A DNA stretch of 21,049 nt from SUP05 sp964577715 (GCA_964577715.1 CAZOAA010000027.1:1-21049), one strand, 5' to 3'. Positions 1 to 5,178 are shown, counted from the stretch's first letter. Program-made: numbers and translations. The notes: a model not told the origin generated them from the sequence alone.

Positions 1-42
1 TAGTGTGGGGTCTCCCCATGTGAGAGTAGGACATTGCTAGGC
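1..42 (+). rRNA. rrf: 5S ribosomal RNA, 3' end only (gene starts before the window)
   Basis: The first 42 bases match the 3' third of gammaproteobacterial 5S rRNA: GTGTGGGGTCTCCCCAT forms the GGGG/CCCC hairpin, followed by GAGAGTAGG and the closing GCTAGGC. The 5' part, and presumably the 16S and 23S genes, lie to the left of the window. An intrinsic terminator follows 15 bases later, so this is the end of an rRNA operon. The exact mature 3' end (about 42) is estimated by comparison with the E. coli 5S sequence from memory. Confidence 0.93.
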
Positions 43-56
43 TTTAAATTCAAAAC

Positions 57-90
57 ACCCCAGACATCGATGATGCTGGGGTATTTTTTT
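57..90 (+). terminator. Rho-independent terminator of the rRNA operon
   Basis: ACCCCAG (57-63) pairs with CTGGGGT (76-82). CATC (65-68) pairs with GATG (72-75) across a single bulged A. The loop has three bases, and a tract of seven T follows at 84-90. A GC-rich stem followed by T residues right behind 5S is the classic rRNA operon terminator. Confidence 0.9.
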
Positions 91-107
91 GTTTAATTAA
101 ATTCTTA

Positions 108-135
108 TTGCGCAACACGCAACATGTGTTATAAT
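108..135 (+). promoter_or_regulatory. Probable higBA promoter with an inverted-repeat operator in its spacer
   Basis: TTGCGC (108-113) and TATAAT (130-135) are separated by 16 bases, a good sigma-70 layout. The spacer and first base of the -10 box hold the inverted repeat AACAC (114-118) / GTGTT (126-130) with seven bases between. Antitoxins of the HigA family usually repress their own operon by binding a palindrome over the promoter, so this repeat is the natural operator candidate. Transcription would start near 142, at or beside the proposed GTG start codon of higB. Confidence 0.55.
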
Positions 136-141
136 TCGCAA

Positions 142-420
142 GTGATTAAGTCATTCAAACATAAAGGGCTGCAAAAATTTTACAAAACAGGCAGTGTTGC
201 AGGGGTTAATCCCGCACACAAAAGTAAGCTTAAAATGCGCCTATCGGCATTAAATACCGCAATATGTATTGATGATATGGACTTGCCAGGATTTAGACTG
301 CATCCTTTAAAAGGAAAAAAAGACGGATTTTGGGCAATTGATGTAAATAAAAACTGGCGCATTACTTTTGAATTTATCGACGGTGATGCATATATTGTAA
401 ATTACGAGGATTATCACTAA
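142..420 (+). CDS. higB: HigB-type toxin, RelE/ParE superfamily mRNA interferase
   Basis: HigB toxins are small ribosome-dependent endoribonucleases that cut mRNA during translation and are neutralised by HigA. The product opens VIKSFKHKGLQKFY and ends with the family's C-terminal block: LKGKKDGFWAIDV, then NWRITFEF and a final YEDYH. With the GTG start at 142 it is 92 residues, the usual HigB length, and begins exactly where family members begin (M-I-K-S-F). An in-frame ATG at 124 would add six residues, but the likely -10 box (130-135) lies inside that extension, so the GTG is preferred. No Shine-Dalgarno site is visible before either start, and the mRNA may be leaderless. Its stop overlaps the higA start by one base (TAATG), the toxin-first order typical of higBA. 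Whether it is active cannot be seen from sequence. Confidence 0.9.
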   Translation: MIKSFKHKGLQKFYKTGSVAGVNPAHKSKLKMRLSALNTAICIDDMDLPGFRLHPLKGKKDGFWAIDVNKNWRITFEFIDGDAYIVNYEDYH

Positions 421-713
421 TGAATATGCATAACCCACCACACCCAGGGGAATTTATTAAAGAGGTTTATCTTGATGCTTTAGAGAATGTAAGTTCTAGA
501 ACTGTGGCTGAGAAGCTGCATGTTGCACCTTCTACTTTTAATCGTATCATTCAAGGTGAGAGTAATATCAGCCCTGAAATGGCTTTGCGTTTATCAAAGA
601 CTTTAGGTCGTTCGCCTGAGAGTTGGTTGGCAATGCAAGACCACTACAACCTTTATCATGCTAAGCAAAATTTTAATTTTGATGAAGTTGAGAAATTGCA
701 AATAGCCTTGTAG
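420..713 (+). CDS. higA: HigA-type antitoxin, helix-turn-helix (XRE/VapI family)
   Basis: This is the antitoxin partner of the preceding HigB. It binds and blocks the toxin and normally represses the operon. The 97-residue product has the diagnostic N terminus NPPHPGEFIKE, followed by a helix-turn-helix at about residues 26-65 (TVAEKLHVAPSTFNRIIQGE, then SNISPEMALRLSKTLG) and the family's SPESWLAMQDHYNLYHAK segment. The ATG at 420 shares its A with the higB stop codon, so translation is probably coupled; a second ATG at 426 is possible. The gene ends at 713, only three bases before a decayed 5S rRNA copy begins. Arginine codons here are mostly CGT, as in the housekeeping genes and unlike the ATPase downstream, suggesting a separate origin from that operon. 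Confidence 0.92.
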   Translation: MNMHNPPHPGEFIKEVYLDALENVSSRTVAEKLHVAPSTFNRIIQGESNISPEMALRLSKTLGRSPESWLAMQDHYNLYHAKQNFNFDEVEKLQIAL

Positions 714-716
714 TTT

Positions 717-782
717 AGTGAAACCACTTAGCGCCGATGGTAGTGTGTGGTCTCCCCACGCGTGAGTAGGACATTGCTAGGC
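717..782 (+). pseudogene. Partial, decayed second copy of the 5S rRNA 3' end
   Basis: Bases 717-782 follow 5S rRNA from AGTGAAAC through TTAGCGCCGATGG to the terminal GCTAGGC. The 5' half of a 5S gene is absent; higA ends right before it. Against the copy at 1-55, bases 741-795 match at 51 of 55 positions by my count, with an identical 32-base run (24-55 and 764-795). Changes at 748, 759, 761 and 763 break pairing of the terminal hairpin (GTGTGG in place of GTGGGG opposite CCCC), so this fragment cannot make a normal 5S rRNA. Confidence 0.85.
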
Positions 783-794
783 TTTAAATTCAAA

Positions 795-831
795 ATACCC
801 CAACATTCAATGAGTGTTGGGGTATTTTTTT
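795..831 (+). terminator. Rho-independent terminator behind the partial 5S copy
   Basis: ATACCCCAACA (795-805) pairs perfectly with TGTTGGGGTAT (815-825). The stem extends inward by three more pairs (one G-U), with a three-base loop and T residues from 825 to 831. It is homologous to the terminator at 57-90 but has diverged with compensating changes that keep the stem, as expected for an element that still works. It probably ends higBA transcription now. Confidence 0.9.
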
Positions 832-857
832 GTCTGAAATTTGTTAGATCCTTTTTT

Positions 858-874
858 GAAAATCAAAGATTTTC
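858..874. repeat. Short perfect inverted repeat
   Basis: GAAAATC (858-864) and GATTTTC (868-874) form a perfect seven-base-pair stem with an AAA loop. It is the first of a series of hairpins in this gene-free region. Confidence 0.55.
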
Positions 875-889
875 TCGCTTAGGCTCTGA

Positions 890-916
890 TACTTTTTCTG
901 GTGAGCAGAAAAAGTA
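890..916. repeat. Perfect 11-bp inverted repeat
   Basis: TACTTTTTCTG (890-900) and CAGAAAAAGTA (906-916) are exact reverse complements separated by GTGAG. No T tract follows, so it does not look like a terminator. It lies just before the larger foldback at 932-1054 and may belong to the same repeated element. Confidence 0.7.
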
Positions 917-931
917 CCCAAAAAGAGCTCA

Positions 932-1054
932 CCCTTAAAAATAATCTCAATCTTTCTAATCTTGTTCATTGGTTTTTCTAAACTCGCTACGCTCAAACAC
1001 CGAAAAACCAGCCATTCACTTCGATAAGAACGATTGGATTTGTTTTTAAAAGGG
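932..1054. repeat. Long imperfect foldback repeat (about 50-base arms)
   Basis: The arms 932-978 and 1002-1054 are imperfect reverse complements. The inner ends TGGTTTTTC (970-978) and GAAAAACCA (1002-1010) match exactly. Further out, CAATC, TTCT and ATC blocks match with small gaps, and the outer ends CCCTT / AAGGG close the structure. The 23-base loop carries CTCGCTACGCTC. A GC-containing foldback of this size in AT-rich intergenic DNA resembles miniature palindromic repeats or MITE-like elements. No flanking target duplication is obvious. Confidence 0.6.
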
Positions 1055-1062
1055 AATCAGTC

Positions 1063-1095
1063 AAAAATAAAAGTGGATTGACCACTTTGATTTTT
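1063..1095. terminator. Probable rho-independent terminator, possibly bidirectional
   Basis: AAAAATAAAAGTGG (1063-1076) pairs with CCACTTTGATTTTT (1082-1095) at 13 of 14 positions, with loop ATTGA. The stem core AAAGTGG/CCACTTT is flanked by A residues on the left and T residues on the right, so it could stop transcription from either side. It would insulate the ATPase operon from read-through. Confidence 0.55.
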
Positions 1096-1175
1096 AATGA
1101 GTAGATATATGCTTAAAGGCAGCGCCTCTATTAACTCGTTTATATTGGATTAGGTAATAAATTCATACATAACAC

Positions 1176-1220
1176 TTATTTTATATAAATAACATAACTA
1201 TTTATATTTATATAAAATAA
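1176..1220. repeat. Perfect 16-bp AT-only inverted repeat upstream of the ATPase operon promoter
   Basis: TTATTTTATATAAATA (1176-1191) and TATTTATATAAAATAA (1205-1220) are exact reverse complements, 13 bases apart. The right arm ends four bases before the proposed -35 box at 1225. It could be a regulator binding site or a curved, easily melted element. Because both arms use only A and T, part of the symmetry may reflect base composition. Confidence 0.6.
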
Positions 1221-1224
1221 ATAC

Positions 1225-1253
1225 TTGATATATTTTATATATAGGTGTATTAT
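1225..1253 (+). promoter_or_regulatory. Probable sigma-70 promoter of the two-gene ATPase operon
   Basis: TTGATA (1225-1230) and TATTAT (1248-1253) are separated by exactly 17 bases. A start near 1260 would leave a leader of about 25 bases before the ATG at 1286. In such AT-rich DNA chance matches are common, but the spacing and the position downstream of a 16-bp inverted repeat are favourable. Confidence 0.5.
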
Positions 1254-1285
1254 GTGCAATATATATTTTATTATTTGTTAATACA

Positions 1286-1498
1286 ATGGAAAATAGAAAA
1301 GAAAGATTTAATAGAATCGCATCAAAAAGAACAAATGACATTATTGAAAAAATAAGAGTTCTTGGTAACTGTTCAAACAAAAGCACATATGAATATACTA
1401 AAGAAGATGTAGAAAAAATTTTTAGCGCAATAAACAAAGAGCTAAGAGATTCAAAGGCAAAGTTTACAAATAAAAATAAAAATAAATTTACTTTATGA
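1286..1498 (+). CDS. Small helical protein of unknown function, partner of the GHKL ATPase
   Basis: A 70-residue, highly charged, probably all-helical protein. The first helix (about residues 3-27) runs NRKERFNRIASKRTNDIIEK into IRVLGN. A turn CSNKSTYEYT (about 29-38) precedes a second helix, EDVEKIFSAINKELRDSKAKF (about 40-60), and a lysine/asparagine-rich tail. No enzyme motif, signal peptide or membrane segment is visible. The pattern IRxLGN-SNxSxYEYTxEDVxxIFxAI reads like a compact conserved family; I believe similar small proteins occur beside bacterial defence genes but cannot check this. It lies first in an operon, and its stop overlaps the ATPase start (ATGA), which argues for coupled expression and a shared complex or pathway. 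No clear Shine-Dalgarno site precedes the ATG. Confidence 0.8.
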   Translation: MENRKERFNRIASKRTNDIIEKIRVLGNCSNKSTYEYTKEDVEKIFSAINKELRDSKAKFTNKNKNKFTL

Positions 1499-3822
1499 AC
1501 AATGAACAAGTAAAAGAACTAACAATAACTTTAGCCAGATCAAGCACTGAAGATGATATTGTTAATGTTTTAAAAAAAACAAACCTTTGGGAAGATGAAA
1601 GCTTATGGAAAGAGTTTGATTCTAGTTCAGGTAATTGGTCAACAATAGGAAATCAACAAAGTGAAGCTGATAGCGCGTTAGTAGAGAAAATAATAAATTC
1701 TGTTGATGCTGTATTAATAAGGGAATGTTTAAAATCTGGAATAGATCCGGAAAGCTCTGATGCTCCAAACAGTATTGAAAAGGCCCAGAATAAATATTTT
1801 AATATATACAATGGCAAGCTTTCCAGTATTGATGCAAGCCAAAGGGCCAATATTGCGAACAATATTTACTTAGTGGCAACAGGGTCAAAAACCCCATCAT
1901 TAGACATAATTGATCTTGGAGAGGGGCAGTCTCCAAGTTTATTCAAAGACACTTTTCTTTCTTTGAATAGAGGAAACAAAAGCAAAATGCAATTCGTACA
2001 AGGTAAATTTGGTATGGGAGGTACAGGAGTGTTTAGCTTTGGTAGCAAAGAGCACAATATACAATTAATCATATCTAAAAGGAATCAAGAATTGCCAGAT
2101 TCAGACAATAGATGGGGGGTTACCGTTATAAGACGCATACATCCAACTGGCCAAATGAAAAGCTCGGTATTTAAGTACTTAGCTCCAGAAGGAGATATAT
2201 TGTCATTTGTTTCAGAAACACTACCACTTTTGCCTGGAGATAATAGAAAGCCTTATAGTAAATCAATTCCATATGGGTCTTTTATTAAAATTTATGACTA
2301 TCGATTAAAAACAGGCAGATTAAAGTCTGATATAACTCGTCATTTGTGGAATAGACTTTCGTTATTAATGCCTGATATCGCTTTACCAATTAAGGTTGTG
2401 GATACAAGACAAAAAAAATCCCCAATAAAAACTCTGGCAGGGTTAAGTGTTAGGTTAGATGAAAATAAAAAAGATTTAATTGAGCCTGGGTTTCCTGGAA
2501 CTGGTGAGATGTTAATAAGTGGTCAGAAAATAGATTATTCAATTTATGCATTTAAACATGATGACAAGAAAAGCAAGAAGGAAACATACGCACCAAATGA
2601 AGGAGTAATTTTTACAGTAAATGGACAAACACAAGGTTCTTTGTCAAAAGCTTTTTTTACTCGCAAATCCGTGCAAATGGGTTATTTGTCCGACAGTATT
2701 TTGATAACACTTAATTGTTCAAAAACAGACAGATACTGGCAAGAAGATTTGTTTATGAATAGTCGTGATAGATTAAGGTCTGGTCAGTATCAGAGTGAGA
2801 TTGAAAAGGAGCTGGAGAAGGTGGTTAAGAGCCATCCTGGATTAAAAGCTTTAAGAGAAGAAAGAAGAAGGAAGGCTATAGAGAACAGATTAGATGACTC
2901 AAAGCCACTTGCAGAAATTTTGGAGAAAATTATTAACAAATCTCCTGCATTATCAAGTCTTTTGTTAGAGGGTAAAAGAATAGCCAATCCTTTCAAATTA
3001 ACAGGATCAGATTCAAATATTGATGAATTTAAAGGGAAAGAAAATCCAAGCTATTTTAAATTGGTTAAAGAATTTACAGAGGATAAAGCTAAAAAGTGTG
3101 AATTTGAAAGAAGATTTAGAGTTCAGTTTGAAACTGATGCTGAAAATGACTACTTTAATAGGGATGTCAACCCAGGTAAATTTATTTTAAAAGCAAGTGA
3201 TAAATTGATAAATGAATATTCTATAAATTTATGGAGAGGCATTGCAACATTAAATATTGCAATACCAAATGGTGTTATCGTAGGAGATGAGGTTAACTTT
3301 ATAACTGAAGTTGTAGATGAAACACAGATAAATGCATTTGAGAATGATTTTTGGATTAAAGTTGTAGAGAGGCAAGATTCCGCTAGTCATACTAAAGGTG
3401 AAAGAAAAAAAGACCCAGGGTCAAAAGACGGTAGTGATAGAAAGAGAGAATCTGGCTTTGAGATTCCAAGTCCTATATCGGTTACTGAGGATAATTGGAA
3501 TATGCATAATTTTGATAAAAATTCTGCACTAAAAGTTGTGTACGGAGGTGAAGATAGTGGTTATGATTTTTATATCAATGTAGATAATATTTACCTCAAG
3601 TCGGAATTAAAAAATAATAACAAAGTTGATGCAGAGGTATTAAAAGCAAGGTTTAAATTTGGTATGACCCTTATAGGGCTTTCTATGTTAAATAACCATA
3701 AAAAAGATGATAAAAGTAATCTAGAAAATTCAGTAGAGGATGAGGTGTTTAGGTTTACTTCCGCTATATCTCCAATTCTTTTACCTATGATTGGCTCTCT
3801 GGGAGATTTAGAATTAGAATAA
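1495..3822 (+). CDS. GHKL-type (Hsp90/MutL/MORC-like) ATPase, 775 residues, candidate defence or DNA-transaction protein
   Basis: The N-terminal half carries a full GHKL ATP-binding fold. An N box with Glu64, Asn68 and Asp71 (ALVEKIINSVDAVL) is followed by a G1 motif DLGEGQSP (140-147) and a G2 loop GKFGMGGTGVFSFG (170-183). A second conserved-looking stretch, LNCSKTDRYWQEDLF then NSRDRLRSG (406-430), suggests an S5-like domain as in MutL/MORC ATPases. Charged helices (430-470), a likely beta-sandwich (about 540-625), a lysine/serine-rich linker (627-655) and a C-terminal domain follow. No nuclease, helicase or histidine-kinase dimerisation motif is evident, so this is not a two-component kinase. 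No Shine-Dalgarno site precedes the ATG; translation is probably coupled to the small upstream gene. By hand count about 33 of 38 arginines use AGA/AGG, against about a third in serS, a sign of horizontal acquisition. MORC-like GHKL proteins are known from restriction-type loci, but function here is inferred. Confidence 0.82.
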   Translation: MNNEQVKELTITLARSSTEDDIVNVLKKTNLWEDESLWKEFDSSSGNWSTIGNQQSEADSALVEKIINSVDAVLIRECLKSGIDPESSDAPNSIEKAQNKYFNIYNGKLSSIDASQRANIANNIYLVATGSKTPSLDIIDLGEGQSPSLFKDTFLSLNRGNKSKMQFVQGKFGMGGTGVFSFGSKEHNIQLIISKRNQELPDSDNRWGVTVIRRIHPTGQMKSSVFKYLAPEGDILSFVSETLPLLPGDNRKPYSKSIPYGSFIKIYDYRLKTGRLKSDITRHLWNRLSLLMPDIALPIKVVDTRQKKSPIKTLAGLSVRLDENKKDLIEPGFPGTGEMLISGQKIDYSIYAFKHDDKKSKKETYAPNEGVIFTVNGQTQGSLSKAFFTRKSVQMGYLSDSILITLNCSKTDRYWQEDLFMNSRDRLRSGQYQSEIEKELEKVVKSHPGLKALREERRRKAIENRLDDSKPLAEILEKIINKSPALSSLLLEGKRIANPFKLTGSDSNIDEFKGKENPSYFKLVKEFTEDKAKKCEFERRFRVQFETDAENDYFNRDVNPGKFILKASDKLINEYSINLWRGIATLNIAIPNGVIVGDEVNFITEVVDETQINAFENDFWIKVVERQDSASHTKGERKKDPGSKDGSDRKRESGFEIPSPISVTEDNWNMHNFDKNSALKVVYGGEDSGYDFYINVDNIYLKSELKNNNKVDAEVLKARFKFGMTLIGLSMLNNHKKDDKSNLENSVEDEVFRFTSAISPILLPMIGSLGDLELE

Positions 3823-3989
3823 CGTATAAACTAACCAATATAAAAGTCAAAAATTTCACAAATAATCAAAATTATTGATAAAAAGTCATAAATTCAGTTA
3901 AAAACAGACGTTTTTTGACTAATATTTGCCTATAAATGGCTATTTATTCCCACTTTTTGAAAAATTTCCTAAATTTTTAAAATGAGTGA
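3823..3989. other. AT-rich convergent intergenic region with weak inverted repeats
   Basis: This gap separates the converging ATPase gene and trxC. AGTCAAAAA (3845-3853) and TTTTTGACT (3912-3920) are inverted repeats, and AAAAAC-AGAC-GTTTTT near 3900-3915 could fold with a T run after it. Just before the trxC stop, AAAAATTT-CCT-AAATTTTT is another perfect inverted repeat. None has a GC-rich stem, so terminator function in either direction is only possible, not shown. Confidence 0.4.
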
Positions 3990-4412
3990 TTAAGTGTATT
4001 GATTAACCCAATTAGCAAAATCTTGTGGTGCTAAAGCGCCAGATACTCGGTCAATTTCCTTGCCATTTTTAAACATGATCAAAGTTGGAATAGAGCGAAT
4101 ACTGTATTTAGCAGAAATAGCTTGTTCAGCTTCAGTTTCAATTTTTATGAATCGTGCTTTGGGTTCTAACTGAGATGCGGCTTGCTTAAAAGTGGGTGCA
4201 AATTGTTTGCATGGGCCACACCAAGTTGCCCAAAAATCAACCACTAAGAGTTCATCAGTTTTTTCAATGGCGCGCGTGAGTTGTGCGCCAGTCATGGAAA
4301 TTGGCTCGCCTTTATATAGAGGATTTTGGCATTTTCCACACTTTGGATTGTTGTTCAGTTTATCTTGTGGCACATTATTGAGTCCGCCACAGCTTGTGCA
4401 CATTGTAATCAT
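3990..4412 (-). CDS. trxC: Thioredoxin 2 (TrxC) with N-terminal zinc-binding domain
   Basis: A cytosolic protein-disulfide reductase reduced by thioredoxin reductase and linked to oxidative stress defence. The 140-residue product has the two features that separate Trx2 from ordinary thioredoxin: an N-terminal zinc ribbon with cysteines in CTSC (5-8) and CGKC (25-28), and a thioredoxin fold with the active site WCGPC (64-68). The downstream SIRSIPTLIMFKNG contains the cis-proline. Length and layout match E. coli TrxC. An AGGAG site sits seven bases before the ATG. A seven-base stem (4420-4445) could mask that site in the mRNA. It is last in a minus-strand group with a rhodanese and an unknown protein, a context that fits sulfur or redox handling. 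Confidence 0.96.
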   Translation of the reverse strand: MITMCTSCGGLNNVPQDKLNNNPKCGKCQNPLYKGEPISMTGAQLTRAIEKTDELLVVDFWATWCGPCKQFAPTFKQAASQLEPKARFIKIETEAEQAISAKYSIRSIPTLIMFKNGKEIDRVSGALAPQDFANWVNQYT

Positions 4413-4419
4413 ATTTAAC

Positions 4420-4445
4420 TCCTAATTTATTTTTCATTATTAGGA
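4420..4445 (-). promoter_or_regulatory. Possible hairpin covering the trxC ribosome binding site
   Basis: TCCTAAT (4420-4426) and ATTAGGA (4439-4445) are exact reverse complements with 12 bases between. On the minus-strand transcript the 3' arm, ATTAGGA, contains most of the AGGAG site of trxC. Folding would reduce translation, and melting would release it. The stem is short and AT-rich, so this is a suggestion only. Confidence 0.3.
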
Positions 4446-4493
4446 ATTATCTATGGGTGGTAGGCGCTTATTACAAGTAGAAGTAAGCGTTAA

Positions 4494-5159
4494 TCAGACT
4501 AAATGATCGCTTGAAGAAGTGTTTTTGTAAGGTTGATCTTGACGTGTAGATTTTCGCTTTGAGCGGGGAGTCTTGTTTTTCTTGCGCTCAATTTGTTCAG
4601 CTTTTGAGACAATTTGCTTGACTGAGATTAAGTCATTAACACTTTTTTGGATAGATTTAAATGCTTTAGGCGCTTGAATTTCTACCATTTGTTGCACAAT
4701 CCATTTTTCATCTACTTCGGTCATAGATTTTTGCACCTTTTCGCCGAAATATCTCAAAAAATGATAATTGGGTTCACCGTCTGTAAATTCATAGTCAGCA
4801 TAATCTTTTGAGCGTAAGTTATAGGTTTGGATAAACTCTTTCCAATATTCGCCCTGCCCAATACGTTCTTCTTTATTTTCTTGATAATAGCCAGCTGATT
4901 GTTTTGCCAATGCAATAACGAGCTCTTGCCTTTGCTTGGGGTTTAGTTTGTCATAAGCTAATCTATCAACACATTGAATGAGAAAGCATAAATATTCTAC
5001 TATGACATCAAAGACTTGAGCTTTTTCAATGACGAAAGCCTCATTGATTAGATCCTCTAGGTGATTTTTGGTAATGCGCCAAGAATTAAACGCTAATGCG
5101 CCAGCAATATCATCAATGGTTTTGACTTGGGTTTTGTGCCAGGTGCTTTTAACTCTCAT
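4494..5159 (-). CDS. Conserved-looking hypothetical protein, 221 residues, function unknown
   Basis: I do not recognise this family. The product is soluble and mostly helical, rich in aromatic residues: FNSWRITKNHLEDLINEAF (about 24-42), FDVIVEYLCFLIQCVDRLAYD (50-70), then GEYWKEF and NYHFLRYFGEKV (131-142). It ends in a basic, probably disordered tail (about 190-221) with RKKNK and PRSKRKS that could contact nucleic acid or ribosomes. There is no signal peptide, membrane segment or catalytic motif I can name. The gene lies 30 bases downstream of the rhodanese gene and about 80 bases upstream of trxC, on the same strand. A perfect inverted repeat (5160-5178) abuts its start codon and no Shine-Dalgarno site is visible. 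Codon use resembles the housekeeping neighbours, so it is probably a resident gene. Confidence 0.82.
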   Translation of the reverse strand: MRVKSTWHKTQVKTIDDIAGALAFNSWRITKNHLEDLINEAFVIEKAQVFDVIVEYLCFLIQCVDRLAYDKLNPKQRQELVIALAKQSAGYYQENKEERIGQGEYWKEFIQTYNLRSKDYADYEFTDGEPNYHFLRYFGEKVQKSMTEVDEKWIVQQMVEIQAPKAFKSIQKSVNDLISVKQIVSKAEQIERKKNKTPRSKRKSTRQDQPYKNTSSSDHLV

Positions 5160-5178
5160 AATGGTAGTTTATACCATT
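5160..5178 (-). promoter_or_regulatory. Perfect 7-bp inverted repeat abutting the start codon of the 221-residue protein
   Basis: AATGGTA (5160-5166) and TACCATT (5172-5178) are exact reverse complements around a five-base loop. On the minus strand the repeat ends immediately before the ATG and includes TATAAA, which resembles a -10 box. It could be a small mRNA hairpin controlling translation or an operator. No T tract follows, so a terminator for the upstream rhodanese gene is unlikely. Confidence 0.4.

Larger units (their letters stand above)
832..1224. other. Intergenic stretch without a credible gene, filled with inverted repeats
   Basis: About 390 bases between the 5S-like terminator and the promoter of the ATPase operon. 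No open frame here has a plausible protein. It holds successive inverted repeats at 858-874, 890-916, 932-1054, 1063-1095 and 1176-1220, described separately. The part from about 890 to 1054 has the look of a dispersed intergenic repeat. From about 1140 on the sequence is extremely AT-rich. Confidence 0.6.

Noticed and set aside
124..141. ATG at 124 as the start of higB
   Set aside because: The extra six residues are not family-like and contain the best -10 box. The GTG at 142 gives the usual N terminus and length. The ATG remains possible.
747..938. Open frame of 63 codons reading out of the partial 5S copy
   Set aside because: It starts inside rRNA-derived sequence, crosses a strong terminator hairpin and ends in inverted-repeat DNA. 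No ribosome binding site or family-like sequence is present.
1198..1509. Minus-strand frame of 103 codons, hydrophobic
   Set aside because: It lies antisense to the 70-residue protein gene and the promoter. Its phenylalanine- and leucine-rich content is what the complement of lysine/asparagine-rich AT coding DNA yields.
1495..3822. Two-component sensor histidine kinase
   Set aside because: The GHKL boxes could suggest a kinase, but there is no phospho-accepting histidine domain, no membrane or sensor region and no response regulator nearby. The S5-like stretch fits MutL/MORC-type ATPases better.
3823..3989. Possible CRISPR-like or iterated repeat because of repeated AAAGTCA words
   Set aside because: The words are short, unevenly spaced and partly inverted, and there are no constant-length spacers. 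Low-complexity AT composition explains them.
4455..4490. Terminator hairpin after the 221-residue protein gene (CGCTTA/TAAGCG)
   Set aside because: The stem has six pairs with a 13-base loop and no T tract on the minus strand.
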